From: Oceanospirillaceae bacterium
GTDB taxonomy: Bacteria > Pseudomonadota > Gammaproteobacteria > Pseudomonadales > Balneatricaceae
Reading direction: 5' to 3'
Assembly (NCBI GenBank): GCA_013215505.1
Contig: JABSQZ010000003.1
Coordinates: 180,517-244,516 of the forward strand
DNA: 64,000 nucleotides
Below the pieces are notes generated by a model. That model did no database searches and was not told where the DNA came from. It saw only the letters and a list, made by a program, of their open reading frames with translations. Position 1 is the stretch's first letter, and each line of letters begins with the position of its first letter. The position numbers and the translations under genes are program-made. Below, piece after piece: positions 37,604 to 48,997 of this stretch.

Positions 37604-38899
37604 ATGACTATTACTCAGCAGTTTGCCGAGCGCTGCGGTTCACCGCAGATCAGTAATCTCAAAGTGCAACGTTGGGTGATAGCGTTAAGTGGAGGCCTGG
37701 ATTCAATAGTGGTATTGGATCTGGCGCATCGAACCCTGGCAGAGGCTGGTGCTCCTGTAGTAGCCATACATGTCAACCATCAACTACAAAGCGCAGCGCA
37801 CGACTGGCAAAATTTTTGTCGGCAGCAGTGTCAGCAGCGTGATATTCCCCTGCACAGTTTCAGCATATCCCCAGGCGGTGGCAGTGAGCAACAACTCAGA
37901 GATGCTCGCTACCAGTGTTTCGAAAATTTTTTGCAGCCAGGCGACTGTCTGTTATTGGGGCATCACGCCAATGATCAGGCTGAAACCTTATTGTTTCGTT
38001 TAATTCGCGGTGCCGGTGCTAAGGGGCTATCAGCGATGCCACAGCTGCGCCGAATAGCTGCGGGATATCTATTTAGACCCCTGTTACAATCACCGAGAAA
38101 TGCTCTGCAGCAATACGCCGATCAGCAACAGCTAGCCTGGGTTGACGATCCCAGTAATGACTGTTTGGATTACGATCGCAACTATATCCGCCATCGCGTG
38201 CTTGCACCTATCAGCCAGCACTGGCATAAAGCTGCGCAGCAGATGGCAGTATCTGCACAGTTACTAGATAGCGAACAAAAACTTTTGGCAAGCTATTTGG
38301 CAGTTGATGTCGCTGCAATCACTCGTGCTAATACTTTAGATTTACAGCGCTGGCACTGCTTTGATCAGCCAAAAGGTATAGCCTTGTTGCGCCATTGGCT
38401 GGTCGATGCGACCGCCAGATCAGTGTCCAGAAAAGAGCTGCAGCGAATAGTAAAAGATGTGATTAACAGTGCCGCCGATGGTAATGGTTTCTGTCAGCTG
38501 GGTTCATACAAATTGCGTCGTTATCAACAGCGGTTATACCTGCTAGATGATTCTATCCAGATACAGCCCTGGCCTGAGCTACGCTGCGGACAAATGTCAT
38601 ATATTACCAGTCACGGCTCTTTAAACTGGCAAAGGGCTGAGTGCGGCGTAGAATTTGTCTCAGGTATGTACCTGACCAGTAAAAGTCGCGGGCTACAAGT
38701 GACCGCGGTTAATCGACCGCGAAAGAAGTTTAGCAAAATTATGCAACAGCAGCAGATCCCACCCTGGTTGAGAGATAACTGGCCGCTGTTAATGTACGCA
38801 GACCAACTGGTGGCGATTCCCGGTATCTGTATCTGTCAGGGGTGGCTGAAACAAGGGCAAAATAAATCTTATTTTAGTCTCGATTGGCAGCCATTGTGA
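37604..38899 (+). CDS. tilS: tRNA(Ile)-lysidine synthetase
   Basis: 431 residues. Converts the wobble cytidine of tRNA-Ile(CAU) to lysidine with ATP. PP-loop motif ALSGGLDSIVVLDL (residues about 28-41), HVNHQLQ, LLGHHANDQAETLLFRLIRGAGAKGL and WVDDPSN; C-terminal substrate domains follow, ending in a TilS_C region. Typical length. The gene lies 15 bases after accA, as in Pseudomonas. Confidence 0.96.
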   Translation: MTITQQFAERCGSPQISNLKVQRWVIALSGGLDSIVVLDLAHRTLAEAGAPVVAIHVNHQLQSAAHDWQNFCRQQCQQRDIPLHSFSISPGGGSEQQLRDARYQCFENFLQPGDCLLLGHHANDQAETLLFRLIRGAGAKGLSAMPQLRRIAAGYLFRPLLQSPRNALQQYADQQQLAWVDDPSNDCLDYDRNYIRHRVLAPISQHWHKAAQQMAVSAQLLDSEQKLLASYLAVDVAAITRANTLDLQRWHCFDQPKGIALLRHWLVDATARSVSRKELQRIVKDVINSAADGNGFCQLGSYKLRRYQQRLYLLDDSIQIQPWPELRCGQMSYITSHGSLNWQRAECGVEFVSGMYLTSKSRGLQVTAVNRPRKKFSKIMQQQQIPPWLRDNWPLLMYADQLVAIPGICICQGWLKQGQNKSYFSLDWQPL

Positions 38900-38928
38900 T
38901 TGAGAAATAGCCAACATTTTGCTAGACT
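38900..38928 (+). promoter_or_regulatory. Probable pyrG promoter
   Basis: TTGAGA (38900-38905), exactly 17 bases, TAGACT (38923-38928), about 58 bases before the pyrG ATG. Five and four of six consensus matches with optimal spacing. It starts at the end of tilS. Confidence 0.5.
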
Positions 38929-38970
38929 GCAATGCCATCTAAGTAGCACTTTTTTTTCCTCAATATTTAA

Positions 38971-40623
<1,653 letters not shown>

Positions 40624-40643
40624 TCATTAATCAATGTTTAAAC

Positions 40644-40668
40644 AATAAGGAGCTAAAGGCTCCTTATT
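40644..40668 (+). terminator. Hairpin terminator after pyrG
   Basis: AATAAGGAGC, loop TAAAG, GCTCCTTATT: ten perfect pairs, 20 bases after the pyrG stop. The T tract is interrupted (TTATTTATG), so termination efficiency is uncertain. Confidence 0.75.
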
Positions 40669-42212
<1,544 letters not shown>

Positions 42213-42516
42213 TTAAGGGCAGAATCAGTTTTAGTGGCATTGAGTGCATACTTGAAACATATGACTGATTCGAACATCTGGGAAGGGAGCTTTAGCTCCC
42301 TTTTTCTTTGTTTTCTGTGTCAAAAACTTTAAACTATTGGACGGTGTTGCATAATTTCAAATTTACACAGAATAATAACTGCAAAATAACAATTATGCTC
42401 TTTCCTGCAGTCGAGATATATTGAATCTGTAGGTTGATTTTACCCACTTGTTGCAAAAGATGAGTATCAATAAATCCTCGGATTTTGGATTCAGTGTTAT
42501 ATATCCTGGAAAAAAC
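42213..42516. other. eno-ftsB intergenic region
   Basis: About 300 bases. The first third holds the eno terminator; the remainder is AT-rich, with no ORF that has a family match. The ftsB frame is open back to 42448, but those residues are not FtsB-like. No clear promoter for ftsB-truD-surE-pcm was found. Confidence 0.5.
42283..42305 (+). terminator. Rho-independent terminator after eno
   Basis: AAGGGAGC, loop TTTA, GCTCCCTTTTTC: eight G-C-rich pairs and a T run, 70 bases after the eno stop. Confidence 0.93.
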
Positions 42517-42801
42517 ATGTATAGATTTTTGTTGTTGGGGTTGTTGATATTACTGGCCGGGCTGCAGTATAGAATGTGGTTTGGAGAAGCCAATGTGTTG
42601 GAAATAGCCGAATTGAAACGTGAAATTGGCTCGCAAACTGCAAAAAATGATAAATTATTGTTGCGTAATCATCGGCTTGAAGCAGAAGTTATCGACTTGC
42701 GCAAAGGTTTAGCTGCTATCGAAGAGCGTGCCAGAAGTGAACTGGGCATGGTTAAACCGGATGAGACTTTTTATCAGTTAATAGAAAATACTAGGCAATA
42801 G
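42517..42801 (+). CDS. ftsB: Cell division protein FtsB
   Basis: 94 residues, the FtsB size. Short cytoplasmic start, one membrane helix (FLLLGLLILLAGLQYRMWFG), then a periplasmic coiled coil (LKREIGSQTAKNDKLLLRNHRLEAEVIDLRKG) and the conserved EERARSELGMVKPDETFYQ. It joins FtsL and FtsQ at the septum and activates septal peptidoglycan synthesis. The ATG at 42517 follows CTGGA and gives the standard N-terminus; upstream codons in frame would add 23 non-conserved residues. The expected downstream neighbours ispD and ispF are absent. Confidence 0.93.
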   Translation: MYRFLLLGLLILLAGLQYRMWFGEANVLEIAELKREIGSQTAKNDKLLLRNHRLEAEVIDLRKGLAAIEERARSELGMVKPDETFYQLIENTRQ

Positions 42802-42840
42802 CTGTAAGCCATAAAATTTAAACAGTACAAGGCACAAGTT

Positions 42841-43884
42841 TTGACAATGAATAGATACCCTACGGATTATCAGTACCTCTACGGCAAGCCGCAATGCAGC
42901 GCGGTAATCAGAACCAGTAATGAAGATTTTCTGGTCAGCGAAATTCCCGCTTTCGAGCCTGATGGCGAGGGTGAGCACTGGTACATTAAAATACGTAAAA
43001 ATGGCGAAAATAGTGATTGGGTGGCCAAACTGCTGGCTCAGTTTTTTAAAGTCACTAGTAAAGAGATTGGCTACGCCGGCAAGAAAGACCGGCATGCAAT
43101 TACTGAACAGTGGTTCAGTGTTTGTCTGCCCGGTGTCAAGACTATCTCGATGCAGGCATTTAACAGCGCCAGTATAGAAGTACTGGAAGTGCAAAAGCAC
43201 AGTAGAAAGTTACGCACAGGTGCACTTAAAGGCAATAGATTTAGTCTGTGTTTACGCGGTGTGGGTGATGACATTGAATTTGCGCGGCGTTTGGCCATGA
43301 TAGAGAAAGGCGTGCCGAATTATTTTGGCGAGCAGCGTTTTGGCATAGCCGGAGGCAACTTAAGCCGCGGTATTTCCCTGCTTAAAGAAGAGTTCAAAGA
43401 GCGCAACCGCAACAAGAAGGGTTTGTATATTTCTGCTGTTCGCTCCTGGTTTTTTAATCACTTGCTCTCTGTGCGTATACAAGATCAGCTCTGGTCAAAA
43501 ATAATGGCTGGTGATGTGCTGATGCTAGATGGAAGTAAGAGCCATTTTGTAGCCGATGATATAGATGCTTTAACTATCCGTATGCAGGAATTAGACTTGC
43601 ATCTGACCGGTCCTATGTGTGGCAGAGGGCGGTCGATAGTGACTGAGACTGCAGGGCAATGGGAGCAAGAGTTACTCGCAGAATACGCAGACATAATCGA
43701 ACGCCTGGAATATATGGGGCTATCTCAGGAGCGGCGTTCAATTCGATTACTTGCGGGCAACTTGCAAAGTGTCTGTGTAGAGCCCGGAGTGTGGCGAATT
43801 AGTTTTGATCTCCCCCCAGGATCTTTCGCAACCAGCGTGTTGAGGGAGCTGTGTGACTATTCAGACGCGGGATCAAGATCATGA
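42841..43884 (+). CDS. truD: tRNA pseudouridine(13) synthase
   Basis: 347 residues. Makes pseudouridine at tRNA position 13. Family motifs: YLYGKPQCSAVIRTSNEDFLVSEI-region, FEPDGEGEH, GYAGKKDRHAITEQWFSV with the catalytic Asp in KKDRHA, LKGNRFSLCLRG, GVPNYFGEQRFG and LPPGSFATSVLRE. The start is TTG at 42841 with AAGG 8 bases upstream; an ATG two codons later is an alternative. It begins only 39 bases after ftsB. It overlaps surE. Confidence 0.95.
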   Translation: MTMNRYPTDYQYLYGKPQCSAVIRTSNEDFLVSEIPAFEPDGEGEHWYIKIRKNGENSDWVAKLLAQFFKVTSKEIGYAGKKDRHAITEQWFSVCLPGVKTISMQAFNSASIEVLEVQKHSRKLRTGALKGNRFSLCLRGVGDDIEFARRLAMIEKGVPNYFGEQRFGIAGGNLSRGISLLKEEFKERNRNKKGLYISAVRSWFFNHLLSVRIQDQLWSKIMAGDVLMLDGSKSHFVADDIDALTIRMQELDLHLTGPMCGRGRSIVTETAGQWEQELLAEYADIIERLEYMGLSQERRSIRLLAGNLQSVCVEPGVWRISFDLPPGSFATSVLRELCDYSDAGSRS

Positions 43885-44630
43885 TGAAAATATTAGTATC
43901 TAATGATGACGGTGTTTTAGCACCGGGTATTTTGGCCCTGCAAGCTGCACTGGCAACCGTCGCCGAGGTCCAAGTTATCGCTCCGGACCGCAATAGATCA
44001 GCAGCCAGTAATGCTTTGACTTTAAACCGTCCGCTGAGCTCCCATGTGCACAGCAATGGTTTTATCGGAATTGATGGTACCCCCACTGACTGTGTCAACC
44101 TGGGTGTGTCTGGTACTTTTGATTTTGTCCCACAAGTGGTTGTCTCAGGTATTAATGCCGGGGCTAATTTAGGTGATGATGTGCTGTATTCCGGAACAGT
44201 GGCGGCGGCAATGGAAGGTCGAACGCTGGGGTTAGCTGGCATTGCTATATCGATAGCAAATGCTCATCCGAGATATTATGATACCGCAGCTATTATTGCT
44301 AAAGATTTGATTTTAAGGCTTAAATCTTTGCAGGCAGTGCCGCGAACGGTGCTCAATGTGAATGTGCCGGATGTACCTATTGAGCAGATAAAAGGAATAC
44401 ATGTCACCCGGTTAGGACATAGATCTGTGTCTCAGCCCCCCATCGAATGTGTTGATCCAAGAGGAATAGTCAGGCACTGGATTGCAGGGGTTGGGACGGC
44501 GATAGATAATGGTCCTGGCACAGATTTTTATGCGATAGAACAAGGTTTTGTCTCAATAACACCGGTACATTTTGATATGACTAATTATGCAGTCATTGAT
44601 AACGTTGAAGATTGGTTGGAGGAAGTTTAG
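43881..44630 (+). CDS. surE: 5'/3'-nucleotidase SurE
   Basis: 249 residues. A metal-dependent nucleoside monophosphate phosphatase linked to stationary-phase survival. N-terminal metal site ILVSNDDGVLAPGI, then APDRNRSAASNALTL, GTPTDCVNLG and VSGINAGANLGDDVLYSGTVAAAMEG. The start overlaps the truD stop, and the stop overlaps pcm. Confidence 0.97.
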   Translation: MMKILVSNDDGVLAPGILALQAALATVAEVQVIAPDRNRSAASNALTLNRPLSSHVHSNGFIGIDGTPTDCVNLGVSGTFDFVPQVVVSGINAGANLGDDVLYSGTVAAAMEGRTLGLAGIAISIANAHPRYYDTAAIIAKDLILRLKSLQAVPRTVLNVNVPDVPIEQIKGIHVTRLGHRSVSQPPIECVDPRGIVRHWIAGVGTAIDNGPGTDFYAIEQGFVSITPVHFDMTNYAVIDNVEDWLEEV

Positions 44631-45301
44631 TGGCTGAGAAATTTAACTTGCGTGGCAGTGGTATGACGTCGCAGAGAGCCAGAGATAGGTTAGTGGCAAG
44701 TTTAGAGGCACAGGGGATAATGTCCACAGAGGTATTAAAGGCAATACAGAGCACCCCGAGACACATATTCATTGATGAGGCACTGGCGCACGGTGCCTAC
44801 GAAAATAATGCCTTGCCGATAGGTTTTAATCAGACAATTTCGCAACCTTATATTGTCGCAAAAATGACCGAGTTACTGCTGGCAAATAAGCCTGTGCGAA
44901 AAGTACTTGAAGTGGGAACAGGTTCTGGTTATCAGACGGCTATATTGGCGCAACTGGTCGACAATGTATATTCAGTTGAACGCATAAAACCTCTGCAGGA
45001 GAGGGCAAAAGTAAGGCTGCAGGCCATGCAGATAAATAACGTAACGCTGCAACATAGCGATGGCGGGATGGGCTTAGCGCAATATGCGCCCTATGATGCA
45101 ATTTTAGTCACAGCCGCTGCGGATCAAGTGCCAGCTGAATTGTTAACGCAATTGGCGATAGGCGGCACTATGGTCATACCCGTAGGGGCCGACCAGGGGC
45201 AACAATTAAAATTAATCATTAAAAAATCGGCCTCCAACTACCAAACTAAGGTCGTAGAAGCGGTTAACTTCGTCCCTTTATTATCCGGAATTATCAGCTG
45301 A
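44630..45301 (+). CDS. pcm: Protein-L-isoaspartate O-methyltransferase
   Basis: 223 residues. Methylates isoaspartyl residues in damaged proteins with AdoMet. Motifs: TPRHIFIDEALAHGAYENNALPIGFNQTISQPYIVAKM (in pieces), AdoMet loop VLEVGTGSGYQTAILAQL and DGGMGLAQYAPYDAILVTAA. I use the GTG at 44630, which overlaps the surE stop and has GGAGGA 7 bases upstream; a codon at 44612 would place the ribosome site inside the gene. Confidence 0.96.
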   Translation: MAEKFNLRGSGMTSQRARDRLVASLEAQGIMSTEVLKAIQSTPRHIFIDEALAHGAYENNALPIGFNQTISQPYIVAKMTELLLANKPVRKVLEVGTGSGYQTAILAQLVDNVYSVERIKPLQERAKVRLQAMQINNVTLQHSDGGMGLAQYAPYDAILVTAAADQVPAELLTQLAIGGTMVIPVGADQGQQLKLIIKKSASNYQTKVVEAVNFVPLLSGIIS

Positions 45302-45388
45302 AAACGCTGGTCGATACAGTCTAATATCTAGTTTTAGACAGAGCGTTTGAAGCATGGTTATTAATCACTTTATAGAGTTGAGGTTCAT

Positions 45389-46327
45389 TTGCAGCGCACT
45401 AAAAAAGAATATTGTAAGTTATTGCTAAAAGGGTGCCTGATGGGAGCTGCAGATGCTGTCCCCGGGGTGTCTGGGGGCACAGTCGCTTTTATTAGCGGCA
45501 TCTATCAGGAACTGCTTCAAGCGTTGAGCAGGCTCGGCCCAGCAGCCGTTAAAATATTGTATCAGCAGGGGCTAGCGGCCTGTTGGAGCTATATTAATGG
45601 TAGTTTCCTCAGTGTACTGCTATTGGGAATGCTCAGCAGTATTATCTTGCTGTCCAATGTTGTGTTGTATTCATTAGCACATTACCCTCAAGTTCTGTGG
45701 GGATTTTTCTTTGGTCTGATCTGCGCCTCGACTGTGGTTTTAGCAAAAAGTATAGAGCGCTGGGGTAAAACGTGCATCGCGTTGTTTATCGCGGGAACTT
45801 TTATCTCCTTTAGCCTGACTAATATGACAGCATCAGTGCTAGAGCCGAGTATGTTAAATGTATTTTTTGCCGGTATGTTGGCCATTTGCGCAATGATCTT
45901 GCCGGGTATCTCCGGTTCATTTATCTTGCTGTTACTGGGGCTTTACAGCTATGTTCTCACTGCAGTGAAGAGTGCAGATATCATGGTTTTAGCGGTTTTT
46001 GCCCTAGGTTGTCTGGCTGGGCTGCTATGCTTTTCCAGAGTATTAAACTGGCTTTTTCAGCACTATAAAAACTTAACATTAGCACTGTTGACGGGTTTTT
46101 TATTGGGGTCGCTAAATAAGGTATGGCCATGGAAAGAGACCTTATCTACCCGGCTTAATAGTCAAGGTGCAGAAGTGGCCGACTTACAGCAAAATGTATC
46201 CCCCTTTCTCTATCAGCAGTTGACCGGGGCCGATTCCTACTTAGTGACCGCCTGTTTACTGGCACTCTTAGGGGCAGCAATAATTCTGCTATTCGAACGT
46301 GGCAATTTGATTGGAAAAAGCCAGTAG
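45389..46327 (+). CDS. popT: DUF368 membrane protein, putative undecaprenyl phosphate translocase
   Basis: 312 residues with about eight hydrophobic segments. The DUF368 signature is at the N-terminus (LLKGCLMGAADAVPGVSGGTVAFISGIYQELL, given in parts) and a second related glycine/proline motif (ILPGISGSFILLLLG) is near residue 175, suggesting an internal repeat. DUF368 proteins (PopT) have been reported to recycle undecaprenyl phosphate to the inner face of the membrane; assignment here is by family only. The start is TTG with GAGG upstream. Its place between pcm and nlpD-rpoS is not the common arrangement. Confidence 0.82.
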   Translation: MQRTKKEYCKLLLKGCLMGAADAVPGVSGGTVAFISGIYQELLQALSRLGPAAVKILYQQGLAACWSYINGSFLSVLLLGMLSSIILLSNVVLYSLAHYPQVLWGFFFGLICASTVVLAKSIERWGKTCIALFIAGTFISFSLTNMTASVLEPSMLNVFFAGMLAICAMILPGISGSFILLLLGLYSYVLTAVKSADIMVLAVFALGCLAGLLCFSRVLNWLFQHYKNLTLALLTGFLLGSLNKVWPWKETLSTRLNSQGAEVADLQQNVSPFLYQQLTGADSYLVTACLLALLGAAIILLFERGNLIGKSQ

Positions 46328-46598
46328 TTTAGGTTTTAGGACTGTATTTAAAAATAAAAATAGGAATTGTTTTTACTTTTATGTCAAAGCAATATGCGAA
46401 TAAACTCGGAACGTATCTGCCTTATAGAAGGTTCCAAGACCTCAATGTCGTATCCAGGTTGGGTGCTAATAATAGACATGCGAGTTGCCTGCATGGATCT
46501 AGCTGCTCAGACTTTGCGGGGAGTAGAAGCTTTTGCCTGTGAAAGTCGATAATACAAAAATCAGAATAACCTTTAAGACACGCTCAGCGGGCAATAAA

Positions 46599-47555
46599 AT
46601 GGCCATCCGCTATCTCAGACAATTGGCCAAGGTCCAGCCATTGTGTTGCTCTGCTATGGGTATATTTCCCAGCCCTTATACAGAGCTTGGCATCGCTAAT
46701 TTTTCATTTAACTATTTAGCGGCTGGCAAAAGGATCTTTATACTCGCTGTGCTGCTAGGGATGGGCGGTTGCACAACGGGCTATGCTCCCGTGAGCGAGA
46801 TATCAACAAAAAATACAGCGTCTAAAAGCACTGTTTCAACCGCCAGGCGCTTAATTGAAACTGCCCCTGAGACATATAAAGTAAAATCTGGCGATACTTT
46901 GTACTCTATTGCCTGGAGATATGGGCTAGACTTTCGCCAGTTGGCACAAAATAATGCGATTAACAAAGAAAATTTAATTTATAAGGGGCAAGTAATACAG
47001 GTTAAATCGACCTCTAAAAAAGCCCTTCCAAAAGTGAACAAATCTATTTCAGTGTCTGTTAGTGGTAACACTAAAAAACCAACAAATAGTCAGAAAAACA
47101 AGGCGTTATCGAAAAAAACGACTACAATTAAAAGCACAACAGCAAATAGTAAAAACAATACTAAGCGCGTTGTCGCTACTGCAGTAGCGGGAAATGTACG
47201 TTGGTCCTGGCCAGCTAAAGGCCGTGTAATCAGCAATTTTAACAGAGAAAACAAAGGATTAGATATCTCCGGAAATACTGGAGAAGCAGTGTCTGCGGCA
47301 GCCAGTGGCAAAGTGGTTTACGCGGGTAATGGTATTTTAGGCTATGGAAATCTAATCATCATAAAACATTCACCGCAGTATTTAAGTGCCTACGCGCATA
47401 ATAGTGTTATATTGGTGAGTGAAAATCAAACCATCAAAGGAGGAAAAAAGATTGCCGAAATAGGGAGTAGCGGCACCATAAAAACAATCCTTCATTTTGA
47501 AATTAGAAGGGATGGTCAACCAGTCAATCCGCTGAGGTATTTACCGAAAAAATAA
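46599..47555 (+). CDS. nlpD: NlpD: lipoprotein with LysM and degenerate LytM domain
   Basis: About 318 residues. A lipobox LLGMGGC gives an outer-membrane anchor; a LysM domain follows (YKVKSGDTLYSIAWRYGLDFRQLAQNN), then a low-complexity Ser/Thr/Lys linker and a C-terminal LytM domain (GRVISNFNRENKGLDISG to LHFEIRRDGQPVNPLRYLP). The zinc site is degenerate: the first His is replaced by Asn (NKGLD) and the first His of HxH by Ile, so it should activate an amidase (AmiC) rather than cut the wall. The start is uncertain: the frame is open to 46533 and the signal begins unusually late. It precedes rpoS, as is usual. Confidence 0.88.
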   Translation: MAIRYLRQLAKVQPLCCSAMGIFPSPYTELGIANFSFNYLAAGKRIFILAVLLGMGGCTTGYAPVSEISTKNTASKSTVSTARRLIETAPETYKVKSGDTLYSIAWRYGLDFRQLAQNNAINKENLIYKGQVIQVKSTSKKALPKVNKSISVSVSGNTKKPTNSQKNKALSKKTTTIKSTTANSKNNTKRVVATAVAGNVRWSWPAKGRVISNFNRENKGLDISGNTGEAVSAAASGKVVYAGNGILGYGNLIIIKHSPQYLSAYAHNSVILVSENQTIKGGKKIAEIGSSGTIKTILHFEIRRDGQPVNPLRYLPKK

Positions 47556-47597
47556 TCGTGGATTGGTCTCATTAACTTTGAGAAAAGGGTTTGCACA

Positions 47598-48611
47598 ATG
47601 GATATCTTGAAAACGGAAAGTCAAGAAGCCGAAATGAACAGCAAAATTCAATCTCATGTCATGGAATATGGCAAGGTTGAAAAAGCGAGTAACAACGTAG
47701 GGATTGCGTTGCGGCCTGCAGCAGCAAAAGCAACGGGGCGCGGACGTGGCAGCCAGGCCCATAAAGATTTGATGAATGAAAAAAACCTCGATGCCACACA
47801 ACTCTACTTAAATGAAATTGGTTTTTCACCGCTGCTCAGTGCAGAGGAAGAAGTCTATTTTTCACGTTTGTCCTTAAAGGGCTGTGAGAAGTCCCGTAAA
47901 CGTATGATCGAAAGTAACTTACGTTTAGTCGTTAAGATATCAAGACGTTATATTAATCGTGGCCTGTCGCTGCTAGACCTCATCGAAGAGGGAAATTTAG
48001 GCTTGATCCGCGCGGTCGAAAAATTTGATCCGGAGCGAGGCTTTAGGTTCTCCACTTATGCCACTTGGTGGATTAGACAGACGATTGAACGCGCTATAAT
48101 GAACCAAACTCGCACTATCCGTCTGCCAATTCATGTCGTAAAAGAGCTGAATGTGTATTTACGCGCCTCCCGTGAATTGGCGCAGAAGCTAGACCACGAG
48201 CCGACAGTTGAGCAGATAGCTGAAGTCGTCGACAAACCGGTGAGCTGCGTAGAAAAAATTCTCAGTCTGAATGAAAAAGTAGTCTCCATTGATGTACCTA
48301 TTGCCGGTTCAGACAAAACGGTGGTGGAGACAGTACCCGCCAGTGAGAGCTTTGATCCGAGTATAGTACTGCAGAGTAATAATCTAAGTGGTAGCTTAGA
48401 TCACTGGCTGGATGACCTGCCAGGTAAGCATGCTGAAGTGCTCTCAAGACGCTTTGGACTGCGCGGTTATGGTATGAGTACACTGGAAGAAGTGGGCAAA
48501 GAAATAGGTTTAACCCGCGAGAGGGTTAGGCAAATACAAGTAGAAGCCCTGCGCAAGTTACGGGATATTATTGAAAGTAATGGACTCTCTAGTGAGGACT
48601 TGCTGCAATGA
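47598..48611 (+). CDS. rpoS: RNA polymerase sigma factor RpoS
   Basis: 337 residues. Stationary-phase/general stress sigma factor. Region 1.2 ([21 protein letters not shown]), region 2 ([60 protein letters not shown], in pieces), region 3, and region 4 with the helix-turn-helix [28 protein letters not shown]. In relatives it is driven in part by a promoter inside nlpD; nothing I see identifies one here. A terminator follows. Confidence 0.97.
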   Translation: MDILKTESQEAEMNSKIQSHVMEYGKVEKASNNVGIALRPAAAKATGRGRGSQAHKDLMNEKNLDATQLYLNEIGFSPLLSAEEEVYFSRLSLKGCEKSRKRMIESNLRLVVKISRRYINRGLSLLDLIEEGNLGLIRAVEKFDPERGFRFSTYATWWIRQTIERAIMNQTRTIRLPIHVVKELNVYLRASRELAQKLDHEPTVEQIAEVVDKPVSCVEKILSLNEKVVSIDVPIAGSDKTVVETVPASESFDPSIVLQSNNLSGSLDHWLDDLPGKHAEVLSRRFGLRGYGMSTLEEVGKEIGLTRERVRQIQVEALRKLRDIIESNGLSSEDLLQ

Positions 48612-48633
48612 GATTTAATGGCTAGAAGGTTGG

Positions 48634-48660
48634 AAGCGGGTATCAGACCCGCTTTTGTTT
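48634..48660 (+). terminator. Rho-independent terminator after rpoS
   Basis: AAGCGGGT, loop ATCAG, ACCCGCTTTTGTTT: eight pairs with a T-rich tail, 22 bases after rpoS and just before the convergent Rieske gene. Confidence 0.9.
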
Positions 48661-48676
48661 ACCTGAAAATTGCTCT

Positions 48677-48997
48677 CTAGCTTTCGATCAACAGCTGATC
48701 CCCGACAATTTCACCGCTCACTCTCTGTAGCTTTTGACCATTGCAGGGGCCCTTAATGCAAAGTCCCTGATCAATAGTGAATAAAGCATTGTGCCTGGCG
48801 CAGCGGATAAAGTTTTTATGCTGATCCAAAAACTGATCGTGCTGGTCGTTGAGGGTAGTGTTTAAATGCGGGCAGCGATTCAGATAGACAAAAATCTCGC
48901 CGTTTTTAGCGACAACAATATATTCTTTATCATCTAATGAGATACCTCTGGTGTTCGCTAGCGTCGTTTGTGTCAGGCTTTCAGTCTTAACTGACAT
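48677..48997 (-). CDS. Rieske [2Fe-2S] domain protein
   Basis: 106 residues, a free-standing Rieske ferredoxin-like domain. The two cluster motifs are visible: CPHLN (Cys-X-His) and CARHNALF (Cys-X2-His), with the typical GLCIKGPCNGQKL turn. It could be a small electron carrier or regulatory subunit; partner unknown. The start is uncertain: ATG at 48997 overlaps the upstream gene by 11 bases (TTG at 49006 is an alternative), so it is translationally coupled to the kinase-like gene before it. Confidence 0.85.
   Translation of the reverse strand: MSVKTESLTQTTLANTRGISLDDKEYIVVAKNGEIFVYLNRCPHLNTTLNDQHDQFLDQHKNFIRCARHNALFTIDQGLCIKGPCNGQKLQRVSGEIVGDQLLIES

Noticed and set aside
43799..44242. 147-codon frame antisense to surE
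   Set aside because: Shadow of surE and truD, which are clearly real.
46367..46552. 61-codon frame before nlpD
   Set aside because: No homology signature; overlaps the nlpD upstream region.
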